Below are positions 30,119 through 39,387 of a stretch of 43,761 nt of DNA, in pieces. A program made the position numbers and the translations under genes. Where the stretch lies: the IMG/VR virus record IMGVR_UViG_3300010885_003579, positions 1 through 43,761 of that record; one strand, given 5' to 3'. Every line of letters starts with the position of its first letter. Within the stretch, counting starts at the first letter, position 1. The notes beneath the pieces are model-generated. The model saw only the letters and a list, made by a program, of their open reading frames with translations. It ran no database searches and was not told the DNA's origin. This stretch comes from a virus.

Positions 30119-30564
30119 TAAATCCCGAGTTCCTTCTCCGTCAGCACGACGAATTCCCAGTTACGGTCAGCGCAGAATTCTTTTGCTGCTTCCCACTTCG
30201 ATATATTTATACCGTACGTGGCTACTTCTCGCAGATACTTTTTAGTTGGCTTTGATCCATTTGTTTTGACTGTCGGTGGTATAGACTGTGAGCGTGGTTT
30301 GATCTCAATCATCTTTGTCGACACTTTCCCTTCGCGATCTCTCATGCGAATAACAAAGTCAGGAAAATATCTGTGCCATTTACCATCAAGTGGTGACTTA
30401 TAAGGAACAATAACTTCCTCAGATGCCCACTGAATAATATTGGAGTTCTCATCGAGATATTTCATAAAGCGTAATTCCCATGACGAGCGATACTGAATCT
30501 TCGTTGGATCGCCTTTATATTTCTGTGGATTCTTGGGCTGAAAGCGCCCTCTGTAAGTAGCCAT
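30118..30564 (-). CDS. 4: gp4/gp50-like head completion protein
   Basis: A 148-residue protein with RGRFQPKNPQKYKGDPTKIQ, SSWELRFMKYLDENSNIIQW, ASEEVIVPYKSP and HRYFPDFVIRM, then MIEIKPRSQ. This is the head-completion protein (T4 gp4/50), with a TnsA-like nuclease fold in which PDF...EIKP forms the metal site. It lies at a divergent junction with gp48; the 46 bp between the two starts hold a late promoter. Confidence 0.85.
   Translation of the reverse strand: MATYRGRFQPKNPQKYKGDPTKIQYRSSWELRFMKYLDENSNIIQWASEEVIVPYKSPLDGKWHRYFPDFVIRMRDREGKVSTKMIEIKPRSQSIPPTVKTNGSKPTKKYLREVATYGINISKWEAAKEFCADRNWEFVVLTEKELGI
30204..30211 (-). promoter_or_regulatory. late promoter motif on the minus strand
   Basis: TATAAATA reads on the minus strand from 30211 to 30204, inside gp4 and about 85 bp before the gp2-like start at 30118. 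It could drive late transcription of the minus-strand tail cluster. Confidence 0.55.
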
Positions 30565-30580
30565 ACCTTTATATATCCAG

Positions 30581-30588
30581 TATAAATA
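30581..30588 (+). promoter_or_regulatory. T4-type late promoter upstream of gp48
   Basis: TATAAATA, 22 bp before the ATG at 30611, in the intergenic gap between divergent genes. A GGGAG ribosome site follows. This fits transcription by an RNA polymerase with a gp55-type sigma. Confidence 0.75.
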
Positions 30589-30610
30589 TGATATCGAATG
30601 GGAGTCCTAA

Positions 30611-31705
30611 ATGTCTGCTAAACAACTAAGATCAGAGAGACTAGCAACAGGTGTGGCTGGTGTCGCAGCTGCATTTAGCGCACTCAGCCAAACAGCATCG
30701 CCTCGAGTATCACTCGTTGGACAGATTAGCAGACCAGATCCATTTCAAGACGCTAATATGTGGTTCCCAGACGATCTAAAGACAATCGATCACTGGATTG
30801 AATTTACTGCAAAAGAAACAAAGGGTACAGCTGGACCCGCAGTAGGAAATGCTCTAAATGCTCTTGGACTAAATCAGGTTGGAAATTTGCTTCAAGGTCA
30901 AGTTGGTAAAGAAGTTCCGGGCGCAACCATTCGTCTTCCTATGCCATCGAATGTCTCGACGGATTATAATCCACAATATTCTACACCTGATCTCGGTGCT
31001 GCAGCTGGTAGTATTATCAAACCATTCGATCAAAAGATTTATAATAATTCATCGCTGCCTGGTCTATTACAAGGAACTGGTGCTGAAGGCGCTCTCGGCG
31101 GTGGATTACTTGGTGCAGCAGTCGAAGGTGGCGTAAAAGGTGCTGCTGGTGTCGCTGTACAAGCAGTTGGTAAAAGTGATCTTCTGTCTGCTGTTGCTAA
31201 AGTTGGCTTCGGTGTTGCTGCTAACCCACATAAGATCGTTCTATTTACTGGTGTAGACTTCCGCGAGCATCGTTTCTCTTGGCGTCTGTCTCCGCGTAGC
31301 CGTGAAGAGTCAAATAGAATCCGCGATATTATTAGAGCGTTTACATATTATTCGCATCCAGAATATGTTGCTGGCGGATTGTTTTTCAAATATCCTGAAT
31401 TCTTTGATATAAGATTCCGTCATCCAGAATACCTTTTTGAACTACAGCCTTCTGTATGTACGGATATCCAGGTCAATTATCACGGACAGGGTTTCCCAGC
31501 GTATATTCGCAACTCTGATGGTAGCGGTGCTCCTGCTCCAGCTGAAGTTGAGCTAACGCTATCGTTCAAGGAAACAGAAATCATTACCAAGAATACATTT
31601 GATAAGACTTTGGCTAGAGCTGACGAAAGACGTCAAGCAGCAGCAGCTGAAACTCCACCAGAAGTTCCACAGACTCCGGGTAATCGAGCAGGAGGTCCTA
31701 GATAA
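30611..31705 (+). CDS. 48: gp48-like baseplate tail-tube cap
   Basis: A 364-residue protein (T4 gp48 is 364). The C-terminal half carries the diagnostic blocks NPHKIVLFTGVDFREHRF, RIRDIIRAFTYYSHPE, FFKYPEFFDIRFRHPEYLF and VELTLSFKETEIITKN. The N-terminal half is Ala/Gly-rich and variable. It caps the tail tube at the baseplate. It starts a long plus-strand late operon. Confidence 0.85.
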   Translation: MSAKQLRSERLATGVAGVAAAFSALSQTASPRVSLVGQISRPDPFQDANMWFPDDLKTIDHWIEFTAKETKGTAGPAVGNALNALGLNQVGNLLQGQVGKEVPGATIRLPMPSNVSTDYNPQYSTPDLGAAAGSIIKPFDQKIYNNSSLPGLLQGTGAEGALGGGLLGAAVEGGVKGAAGVAVQAVGKSDLLSAVAKVGFGVAANPHKIVLFTGVDFREHRFSWRLSPRSREESNRIRDIIRAFTYYSHPEYVAGGLFFKYPEFFDIRFRHPEYLFELQPSVCTDIQVNYHGQGFPAYIRNSDGSGAPAPAEVELTLSFKETEIITKNTFDKTLARADERRQAAAAETPPEVPQTPGNRAGGPR

Positions 31706-32325
31706 TGTTTTTCTTTAGACCTCATCCAATTATTCCTTATCGTATTCCTGGACAAACTAAAAGTATTCCTGCAATTGATATTACTCGTCGTTTCTCCGTA
31801 TCTAATTTTATCAATAATGGTAATGTCACGTTCGATACGTATCAGATTCAAGACGGCGAGCGTCCAGATATCGTAGCCTACGACTATTACGATGACTATA
31901 CTCTCGACTGGCTCGTTCTATTGACCAACGAGATTCAAGACCCATACTTTGAATGGCCTCTTAGCTACGAGCAATTCAATAGCATGGTTCTGCAGAAGTA
32001 TCGCGGGCGTGGAACTAGCAATAGCGATTTGGCTACGTTGTCGTATGTCAATCAGACTGTCCATCACTACGAGAAGATTCTGCAAAAGAATTATGTTGCA
32101 TCAGATGGTGTTCAGCAGCGCATTTATCCGGAGAAGACTGTTATCGTTGACTATACAACGTATGCAGCGCTGCCAGCTACGGATAGAAAGTCTGTAACAA
32201 TATATGAATATGAGCAAGACTTGAACGAGCAACGCCGTCAAATCTATCTGCTCGACTTGCACTTTGTTCATATTATCAAAGATCAGCATCCATATATCTT
32301 TGAAGAAGGTCCGTTTATCAGATGA
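31705..32325 (+). CDS. 53: gp53-like baseplate wedge protein
   Basis: A 206-residue protein (T4 gp53 is 196). MFFFRPHPIIPYRIPGQTKS, ITRRFSVSNFINNGNV, YQIQDGERPDIVAYDYYDD and LDWLVLLTNEIQDPYFEWPL match the gp53 family, and the DGERPDIVAYDYYD repeat-like region is the LysM-like part. Gp53 joins wedges to the hub. It overlaps gp48 and the next gene. Confidence 0.9.
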   Translation: MFFFRPHPIIPYRIPGQTKSIPAIDITRRFSVSNFINNGNVTFDTYQIQDGERPDIVAYDYYDDYTLDWLVLLTNEIQDPYFEWPLSYEQFNSMVLQKYRGRGTSNSDLATLSYVNQTVHHYEKILQKNYVASDGVQQRIYPEKTVIVDYTTYAALPATDRKSVTIYEYEQDLNEQRRQIYLLDLHFVHIIKDQHPYIFEEGPFIR

Positions 32326-33548
32326 ACCCAAGCATTGCAGCTGGCATTATTTCACAGTGCGCTGTGAATGGTGTAGACATTCGTAGTCTCGTCAGTAAAC
32401 TCGATTATTTCGAGAGCATTTACGAGACGGCTGCGTCATCTAATATCTCGCTCAATGACGCTTCAGGCTTCCATCAATCTGCCAAACTAAAGGGTGGAGA
32501 AGATGTTGAGGTTGGCTTTGGTAATCGTGAAGGCAATACTGTTCGCATGAAATTCAAGACTGGTATTATCGGAGACAGAACTCGCGTCAAAGATAATCAG
32601 GACTATTATGAACTGACATGCGTACCACAAGAATTCCTTGATAATAATGCAAAGGAAATTGCTAAGGCTTATGCGGGAGAGAAGCTCTCGGAGATGGTCA
32701 AGAAGTGGCATGAAGAATATACCAAAGACTCCACGACGATCAAAAAAGATTTGACGACAAACGAAGAGTCAGAGGGTAACGCATCGTATTATGGAACTGG
32801 TCGCTCGCCTGTCACAGCTATTCGCTGGGCAGCTAAAGAAGCAAAGTCATCTAAGGCTAAAGCGTCCAATTATGTTTACTACCAAGACCGCGATGGGTAT
32901 CATTTCAAGACCATCGACTCAATGCTGGCTGAAGGTGATAAGTATACTCTGAGCTATAATTATCAGAATATTGGCGCGGCTGGATCTGATCCACAGCTAA
33001 ACATTATTGCGTTCGAACAGCAAAAAGATTTCAATACAGTCGAGTCTCGCTTCAATGGTGCGGACTCAGATCACTGGTATTACTTTGATCCAACCACTGG
33101 CAAGACAGGCGGTGGTTCAAAGCGTGACGGCTCTGGTAACACTACACATACTGGTAAAAAGCAAATTACACAGGACCAAAAGACTGCTCGCGGAGAACGA
33201 TTCAATTTCGTTATTGCGCCAGGAGCTTCTGGTAGTAAATTCCGTGATGCCAGAGATAAATCAATCTCTGAAAATAAAAGAACAGTACACGAGCATGGAG
33301 CTAATTCATCAGCTGCAGCACAACTAGATAATCTAATAATGCACGTGCGTGTTCCTGGTAATACGGAATATAAGCCGGGAATCAAAGTAAAGCTGAATAT
33401 TCCAGCTAACCAAGAGCAAGGTGAACTGGATAATCGTTCAGGTTCGTTTCTAGTTACTTCTGTTCGTCACGTTCTTTATAGAGATGGTAAAGATATGAAG
33501 TATGAGTGCATTCTTGAGTGTAAGTCTGATTCGCAGAGCAAGGGATAA
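32322..33548 (+). CDS. baseplate hub protein (gp27-like position)
   Basis: A 408-residue protein between gp53 and the gp5 OB protein. The N-terminus (GVDIRSLVSKLDYFESIYET, DASGFHQSAKLKGGEDVEVG) and C-terminus (MHVRVPGNTEYKPGIKVKLN, GSFLVTSVRHVLYRDG) fit tail-hub folds (gp27/GpD). It lies next to gp5, which in T4 binds gp27. I did not recognise gp27 itself with certainty. Confidence 0.7.
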   Translation: MNPSIAAGIISQCAVNGVDIRSLVSKLDYFESIYETAASSNISLNDASGFHQSAKLKGGEDVEVGFGNREGNTVRMKFKTGIIGDRTRVKDNQDYYELTCVPQEFLDNNAKEIAKAYAGEKLSEMVKKWHEEYTKDSTTIKKDLTTNEESEGNASYYGTGRSPVTAIRWAAKEAKSSKAKASNYVYYQDRDGYHFKTIDSMLAEGDKYTLSYNYQNIGAAGSDPQLNIIAFEQQKDFNTVESRFNGADSDHWYYFDPTTGKTGGGSKRDGSGNTTHTGKKQITQDQKTARGERFNFVIAPGASGSKFRDARDKSISENKRTVHEHGANSSAAAQLDNLIMHVRVPGNTEYKPGIKVKLNIPANQEQGELDNRSGSFLVTSVRHVLYRDGKDMKYECILECKSDSQSKG

Positions 33549-33550
33549 TT

Positions 33551-33940
33551 ATGGCTGAGCTAGGTACAGTTCTTGGGCAAGACGGATTGAAGTGGTGGAT
33601 CGGGGTCGTCGAAGACCGCGGCACTGGTCAATTCTCGGGTCAGAAAGATAATCTGAAGCTTGGTCGTATCAAAGTCCGTATCAAGGGTCATCACACAGAT
33701 AATAAGGGCGACTTACCAACGAGTCAGTTGCCGTGGTGTTATGTAATGCAACCAACAACATCTGCTGGTATTAGCGGTATCGGTCATTCACCGACTGGGC
33801 TTGTAGAAAATAGTAAAGTCATCGGATTCTTTATGGACGGTGATGGTGGTCAGGTTCCTATTGTAATTGGTGTGCTACCACATATTCAACAGAAAGAAGA
33901 TACTGAGCAGAACTCAGTTGGTTCTGGAGGTAAGATGTAA
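33551..33940 (+). CDS. gp5 OB-fold domain protein (baseplate spike base)
   Basis: A 129-residue protein matching the N-terminal OB-fold of T4 gp5 and VgrG: KWWIGVVEDRGTG, LKLGRIKVRIKGHHTDNKGD, LPWCYVMQPTTSAG and GQVPIVIGVLPH. T4 gp5 has OB, lysozyme and needle in one chain. Here the OB is alone, with no lysozyme domain. The needle is at 34786. It overlaps the next gene by one base. Confidence 0.8.
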   Translation: MAELGTVLGQDGLKWWIGVVEDRGTGQFSGQKDNLKLGRIKVRIKGHHTDNKGDLPTSQLPWCYVMQPTTSAGISGIGHSPTGLVENSKVIGFFMDGDGGQVPIVIGVLPHIQQKEDTEQNSVGSGGKM

Positions 33941-34776
33941 TGGCTTCTATTAGCATCACACCACTCTCCACGTCTAATACAGCACCCACGCTCACTGGAT
34001 ATGTTGATTTTCAGAGATTCAGTTCTCTTGGTGGAAAACCAAAAGAAACTATTTCCGTCTATGTCAATTATACAAAATATACGCTATTCGATGGTAATTT
34101 AGGTCTGGATGAAACTGTTACTCCAAATAAATGGAAACTGCATTTCTCGACTAAGTTATATCCAGGAACATATCAGGTAGAAGCATATGTTTCTGATGTT
34201 GTGTCTAATACTATTATCGCAAGCGATGTTAAAGAAACTGGAATTACTATTACACAACCAACTCCAGTTCAAATAAAGCAACAGAATCCAACTCTACTCG
34301 AAAAGGTTGCGACTGTTGCTTTACTGATGGCAAGCTTGGATAAGCTGTTTGGTGGCAAGAACGGTATTAGTCCAGTCCCCTCAGTTCATCCTACTTTGAA
34401 CGATGATGCATCTACGTCTCTAGTTGGTCGTGGTAATGAAGAAGCTGCTGAAGATACAAGCCGCAAGAGCAAAGACAAGACTATACGCAAAGGCAATGTG
34501 AATCCAAATCCAGTAGAAAATAAAGCAGTCGATCCTACTGCGGGTATTCCTGGAGGGCTGTCCGCAGCAAGCCTAGATAAGATTGCTGGAGAGATGCTTG
34601 GAAACGGAACTTCAGCCGGTACTGGATTTGACGCGGAAACAATCAAAGATACGTTGAGTTCTGCGGCACTACCGTCGGATATGATTTCTGCTCTTGACGA
34701 GACAAAGAGACTGACGGAGCTTCAGGATAAAATTCAAGGAACAGGTGAGCTTGTTACTGGAACGTTTAGCGGATAA
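33940..34776 (+). CDS. baseplate protein with Ig-like domain
   Basis: A 278-residue protein. The first 105 residues form an Ig-like beta sandwich pattern (APTLTGYVDF, ISVYVNYTKYTLFDGN, LYPGTYQVEAYVSDV). The rest is helical, with a charged linker near 170-190. It lies between two pieces of gp5, so it is probably part of the spike complex or a virion-surface domain. Confidence 0.7.
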   Translation: MASISITPLSTSNTAPTLTGYVDFQRFSSLGGKPKETISVYVNYTKYTLFDGNLGLDETVTPNKWKLHFSTKLYPGTYQVEAYVSDVVSNTIIASDVKETGITITQPTPVQIKQQNPTLLEKVATVALLMASLDKLFGGKNGISPVPSVHPTLNDDASTSLVGRGNEEAAEDTSRKSKDKTIRKGNVNPNPVENKAVDPTAGIPGGLSAASLDKIAGEMLGNGTSAGTGFDAETIKDTLSSAALPSDMISALDETKRLTELQDKIQGTGELVTGTFSG

Positions 34777-34785
34777 GGAATAACA

Positions 34786-35676
34786 ATGTCAAGTTGGGAT
34801 CAACAAGAACAGGGCGGTAAGAAGTCTCAGTATCTAGGTAATCATACCTACACGACTGAGGCTGGTCATGTTGTCGAATTCGATAATACACCAGGTGATA
34901 GACGCATCCACGTTTATCATGCTTCTGGTACATTCATCGAGATCAAAGACGATGGAGCGATGATCTCGACAGTGAAGGGTGAGCGGCAGGACTTCAATGA
35001 CAAAGGAAAGCATGAAGTCGTTACTGGTGAGTTTGGTCTTACAGTAAATGGTCCAATCAATATTTACTGCACGGGCAATGTTATTCAGCATGTCGATGGT
35101 AATTACGAACTAAATGTTGGCGGCGATCTAAAAGTAAAGGTTGGCGGCAACGAGCTCCGCGAAGTTATCGGCGATCAGCGCACGCAGGTCAATGGTAAGA
35201 CTGCACACAGAACGTCGAAAGAACGTGACGAAGTAACAGGTGCCAGTAAGACAGAGACAATCAATCGTGACTATTTCCAATCAGTGGGAACAGACTCGAC
35301 ATTGATTGCTGGCGGAGATTATGTTGTGCTTGCTGGTGACGACTTCCAAGCTATCGCAACTGATCAGATTGGTCTTGGCGGCGGTGGTATTGTTGCGATT
35401 GCTTCTGCAGATCAAATACAGATAAAATCTTCAGAAGGAATGTTCCTTAATTCTGCTGTTGCAGTTCAAATTACTTCCACAGGTTCATACTATCCGTCAT
35501 ATATTCACAGTAATGGTAATACCAAAGCTGGTGTATTTTCTGACGAAAATGATATTGTTCTTGGTGCTGGTGGTAAAGTGCGAAGCGCAACTGATGGTGG
35601 TACAAAGCTAGACTCAGCTGGTCTTATTGCGCCTACAAGTAAAATTGTTCCAGGTATGGGATTACTAGGACCATGA
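34786..35676 (+). CDS. gp5 C-terminal needle-like protein
   Basis: A 296-residue protein rich in Gly, Asp, Thr, Asn and Val repeats, typical of the triple-stranded beta-helix needle of T4 gp5. The hallmark repeats IDGNYELNVGGDLKVKVGG-like, IGDQRTQVNGKTA and HRTSKERDEVTG appear around residues 105-150. The start has AAGGA upstream. It may serve as the membrane-piercing tip. Confidence 0.78.
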   Translation: MSSWDQQEQGGKKSQYLGNHTYTTEAGHVVEFDNTPGDRRIHVYHASGTFIEIKDDGAMISTVKGERQDFNDKGKHEVVTGEFGLTVNGPINIYCTGNVIQHVDGNYELNVGGDLKVKVGGNELREVIGDQRTQVNGKTAHRTSKERDEVTGASKTETINRDYFQSVGTDSTLIAGGDYVVLAGDDFQAIATDQIGLGGGGIVAIASADQIQIKSSEGMFLNSAVAVQITSTGSYYPSYIHSNGNTKAGVFSDENDIVLGAGGKVRSATDGGTKLDSAGLIAPTSKIVPGMGLLGP

Positions 35677-36995
35677 CCGACGTAAAAGAAACACCAGATA
35701 TCGTTTCAAAGCGCGAAACGCTTGCACAGCTTAAACAAGAAGCAGCTGGGAAAATCCCTCTTGCTAAAGGCGACAAGTATACACTAAACGACAAAGAATA
35801 CATTTACACGGGAACAAATGAACTGTGTGAATTGCTTGAGCGTATGAATCGTGATAATCCGGATCTGGTCAATCATACTGAAGCTGTTAGAATGATCAAC
35901 GATCCTCTTGGCTACAGTGCTCCACCATTTCAAATGGATCCTGCAATTACACTTGGTCTTGCTGCGCTTAAGCAGACTGGTGCGCTTGATGCAATGACTG
36001 GTCTAGCAAAAGATTTTCTTGGTGCTGGTCTTGATGGTCCTATTTCTGCTGTTACCGGTGCAATTAAAAATCTTACCGGTGCGTTACCATTCAGTCTAAA
36101 TGGTGCAGCTGATATTGTTAATTCTATTGGTCAAGTAAAAGTTCTAATGCAGTTGGGTCTATCAGGACCAACATCACTTATCTTTGCAGCAATCAATGGC
36201 AATCTACTAAGTGGTATTCCTGGGCTTGCTGATCTAGCAAAGCAAATCCCACTATCAAATGAAATTGCATCGTTGACTAAACTTGCTGCTAACCCGATCG
36301 GGTTTGCTGCTAAAGCTGCTGGTATTCAAGCAAACTTCCCGATGCTCAATATGAACGCGATGGCTGGCGTTCTTCTCGGAGCAGCTGCTTCAGGTAAGAA
36401 ACCAAACTTTGCAACGCTTGTTCCTAATCTTGTGCTCGCGAGCGGTATTCTCAAGATGCTTCCGAAGGTTACTATTGCACCGACTAAAGATGCAGAAGGA
36501 CCAAAGAAGCTAAAGCCACCAACAAAGCCAATCGATCCTATTGTTCCTAAGAATCTATTTGCTGAATCAGCAGCTGGATCATCGCTTGCTACACTGAAGC
36601 AACCGCTATCTCAGTTTATGGGGATTATGTCCACTATTGCGCCAAGAACAAATCTTATCAAGGATAGCCCATCAAAGACATCTTATGGCACACAAAAGCT
36701 GGTTGGTAATGCTAATACTGTCAACTGGGGTTCGGGTGGCTATGGGCGCGACAATTCAAAGGCACAGCTGGAAGCAAAGCGTATGGAAATCTCATCTAAG
36801 ATTGAGAAGCATACATCTGAGCTGCTTGAACAAGTGGACTATACAAAGCTGACTAAGTATAGTTATCCGGATCTGATCAAAAAGTATCCTGCTATTAAGC
36901 CAACATCAACTGTTGCTGAAGCGTTGCATATCATTGATGTGGCAGATAAGGCTGAAGCGGCTAAGAAAGCTAATACGAGTATTATGACCACCTGA
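35673..36995 (+). CDS. baseplate-region structural protein of unknown function
   Basis: A 440-residue protein. The N-terminal 90 residues are charged; residues 90-260 are a very Ala/Gly/Leu-rich helical region, and the C-terminal 130 residues are again ordered and Lys-rich. It overlaps the needle gene by 4 bp and lies before the gp25 operon. The composition suggests a virion component. No family recognised. Confidence 0.68.
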   Translation: MTDVKETPDIVSKRETLAQLKQEAAGKIPLAKGDKYTLNDKEYIYTGTNELCELLERMNRDNPDLVNHTEAVRMINDPLGYSAPPFQMDPAITLGLAALKQTGALDAMTGLAKDFLGAGLDGPISAVTGAIKNLTGALPFSLNGAADIVNSIGQVKVLMQLGLSGPTSLIFAAINGNLLSGIPGLADLAKQIPLSNEIASLTKLAANPIGFAAKAAGIQANFPMLNMNAMAGVLLGAAASGKKPNFATLVPNLVLASGILKMLPKVTIAPTKDAEGPKKLKPPTKPIDPIVPKNLFAESAAGSSLATLKQPLSQFMGIMSTIAPRTNLIKDSPSKTSYGTQKLVGNANTVNWGSGGYGRDNSKAQLEAKRMEISSKIEKHTSELLEQVDYTKLTKYSYPDLIKKYPAIKPTSTVAEALHIIDVADKAEAAKKANTSIMTT

Positions 36996-37006
36996 ATACA
37001 ATTCCT

Positions 37007-37035
37007 ATTATAATGGCGTTTGATTGATTTGTCAA
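37007..37035 (-). promoter_or_regulatory. consensus sigma-70 promoter pointing into the baseplate operon
   Basis: On the minus strand, TTGACA (37035-37030), a 17-bp spacer and TATAAT (37012-37007) form a perfect consensus. It would drive leftward RNA antisense to 35673-36995 and further. Confidence 0.8.
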
Positions 37036-37048
37036 GTCTTTTTTTCTG

Positions 37049-37056
37049 AATAAATA
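37049..37056 (+). promoter_or_regulatory. late-promoter-like motif before gp25
   Basis: AATAAATA, 7 of 8 bases of the T4 late core, 16 bp before the gp25 start at 37073. It is weaker than the three exact TATAAATA copies. Confidence 0.4.
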
Positions 37057-37072
37057 AGCAAAAGGAAAACAG

Positions 37073-37495
37073 ATGAAAAAAAGACCACTACCAGCATCAC
37101 TCAAGAAAGTCACAAACAAAGACTTTGATCTTTCGTTTCGTGCTCACCCATCGACAGGCAAGCTGTTGATGAAGAAGGACGATGATGCTGTCAAGCAGGG
37201 TCTAAAGAACCTTTTGCTGACTAATCGCTACGAACGTCCATTCCGCCCAGAATATGGTGGTGATGTTCGCAAGCGTCTATTCGACAACTTTGATACTATT
37301 TTTGCCAGTGACTACGAAAATCAAATCAAGACTGCCATTAAGAACTACGAACCAAGAGCAGTTATCGATGATAATAATTCTGTTATCATAACAGAAAACG
37401 CAGATGGCAATCAGCTGTATATTAAAGTCTATTTCAAAAACGCTGTCACACTAAGTGACGTTAGCATCGACATCAATCTTAATAAGGTCCGATAA
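37073..37495 (+). CDS. 25: gp25-like baseplate wedge/sheath initiator
   Basis: A 140-residue protein (T4 gp25 is 132) with SLKKVTNKDFDLSFR, GLKNLLLTNRYERPFRPEYG and GDVRKRLFDNFDTIFASDY, the signature of the gp25/lysozyme-like wedge family, which initiates sheath assembly. AAAAGGAAAA precedes the ATG. It overlaps gp6 by one base. Confidence 0.9.
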   Translation: MKKRPLPASLKKVTNKDFDLSFRAHPSTGKLLMKKDDDAVKQGLKNLLLTNRYERPFRPEYGGDVRKRLFDNFDTIFASDYENQIKTAIKNYEPRAVIDDNNSVIITENADGNQLYIKVYFKNAVTLSDVSIDINLNKVR

Positions 37496-39387
37496 TGGCA
37501 GTCAATACAGATCTCATTGTAACAGGATTGGACTTTGATACGATCCGTGCTAACCTACGCAACTATATGGCTTCGAAAGCTGAGTTTGCGGATTACGACT
37601 TTACAGACTCTGCTCTGGGTACGTTGCTTGATCTTCTTGCATACAATACATATTACAATGCGTTCTATGCAAACATGGCATCAAACGAAGGCTTTCTAGA
37701 TACAGCACAGCTTTATGACTCGGTTGTTTCTCATGCTAAAGCACTAGGTTATATGCCAAAGTCTGCACGCGGTGCTTCAGCTAATGTTCAGCTCATCTTT
37801 ACCAACTCTACAGCGAATTCAACTTTCCGTTCGATTGTTGTTCCAAAGAACACAACTTTTACAACAGCTGTCAACGGTACATCATACAAGTTTGTGACTC
37901 CACAGACATATACAATTTCAGCAAACGGTTCTGGTGGCTTCGCTGATTATGTCCGTATTACCGAAGGTGAGCCACTAACCCATCGCTATGTTTTCAATCG
38001 TACATCAAATACATCCTTTGTTCTTCCAAACGATAACGTAGATACAACGAGTATCGCTGTTCAAGTTACATCAGCTGGCAATACTCAAAACTACGTTCTT
38101 GCTGACGATGTGATGACTTCTAACTCAAGCTCGCAAATCTTCTTTGTCGAAGCTGATATCGGTAAGAAGTATAAAGTGTCGTTTGGCGATGGTGTTCTTG
38201 GTAAGCTTCCAGCCACAGGTGCTATTGTATCCGTGGCTTATCGTGTATGTAACGGAGCAATTCCAAATGGCGCTAATACCTTTACCCTTGTAAATACAAC
38301 AATTGCTGGGCAAACTGGTGTTGCGATTGTTCCGATTGGTCGTGCTTCTGGTGGAGCTATCATCGAAGATATCGAATCAGTTCGCTTCAATGCACCAAGA
38401 CTTTATGAAACACAGAATCGTTCTGTTACAGCGGAAGACTACGAGCGTATCCTTATTCGCGACAATCCAGACATCCAAGCTGTTTCAGTTTGGGGTGGCG
38501 AAGAGAACGATCCGCCAATCTATGGTAAAGTGTTTGTTGCAGCTAAGCCAAAAAATACGACTGTATTCTCAACTGGTCGCAAGGCTGAGATCGTTAACGA
38601 CATCCGCAAGTATAACGTACAGTCGATTGATGTTGAAGTAACAGATCCGACTTATCTGTATATCATTCCATCGATTACTGTTCGTTATGATCCGCGTCTT
38701 ACTACATTAACTCCAGGTGAGTTAGCCAGCGCAGTTTCTCAACGTGTTGTTTCGTTCGAAGTAAGCTACCTATCATCATTCGGTAAGTCGTTCCGCTATT
38801 CAAGATTCCTTGACTATCTTGACAGCACGGATGATTCTATTCTTGGTACAACGTCGATCATTCGTCTGCGCAAGACATTTGTTCCATCGTTATTGACGCC
38901 TAGCTCTTATACATTGAATTTCAACAATGTACTAGAAAAGCTAGGACCAACAGAACTTGTAAGTGGTATCGCAAACCATCCAGGCTATGGTGGTATTACA
39001 TCATCTACCTTTACATACAGTGGCTTTGAATCGTTCTTCGACGATAACGGTTTCGGTACACTGCGTATATACTACCGTTCCGGCGCTGGTCGCTTGGGTC
39101 GTGTATATACTAATGCATCTTCAGGAACCATTGACTACGCAAATGGTATTGTTTATGTCAATAGCTTCTTACCAACTGATTATACTGGTGATAGTGTTTC
39201 TATTGTTGCTTCTCCCGTGTCACCTGACGTTTCACCGATCAGAAATCAAATCCTTCTGATTTCGCAATGTGAAGTAACTATCATTGATGACAATACAAAC
39301 AAGACAGTAGCAACAGCGTCTAACATCGAGACAATCGGTCAGACGGCTACTATTCAGCAACCATCAGTAAAGCTGTATAACTTCTAA
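37495..39387 (+). CDS. 6: gp6-like baseplate wedge protein
   Basis: A 630-residue protein (T4 gp6 is 660). The N-terminal LDFDTIRANLRNYM, ADYDFTDSALGTLLDLLAYN and YYNAFYANMASNEGFLDTAQ are the standard gp6 opening, shared with the P2 J family. The middle has GDGVLGKLP and GGAIIEDIESVRFNAPR. It forms the wedge backbone. It overlaps the next gene by one base. Confidence 0.92.
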   Translation: MAVNTDLIVTGLDFDTIRANLRNYMASKAEFADYDFTDSALGTLLDLLAYNTYYNAFYANMASNEGFLDTAQLYDSVVSHAKALGYMPKSARGASANVQLIFTNSTANSTFRSIVVPKNTTFTTAVNGTSYKFVTPQTYTISANGSGGFADYVRITEGEPLTHRYVFNRTSNTSFVLPNDNVDTTSIAVQVTSAGNTQNYVLADDVMTSNSSSQIFFVEADIGKKYKVSFGDGVLGKLPATGAIVSVAYRVCNGAIPNGANTFTLVNTTIAGQTGVAIVPIGRASGGAIIEDIESVRFNAPRLYETQNRSVTAEDYERILIRDNPDIQAVSVWGGEENDPPIYGKVFVAAKPKNTTVFSTGRKAEIVNDIRKYNVQSIDVEVTDPTYLYIIPSITVRYDPRLTTLTPGELASAVSQRVVSFEVSYLSSFGKSFRYSRFLDYLDSTDDSILGTTSIIRLRKTFVPSLLTPSSYTLNFNNVLEKLGPTELVSGIANHPGYGGITSSTFTYSGFESFFDDNGFGTLRIYYRSGAGRLGRVYTNASSGTIDYANGIVYVNSFLPTDYTGDSVSIVASPVSPDVSPIRNQILLISQCEVTIIDDNTNKTVATASNIETIGQTATIQQPSVKLYNF

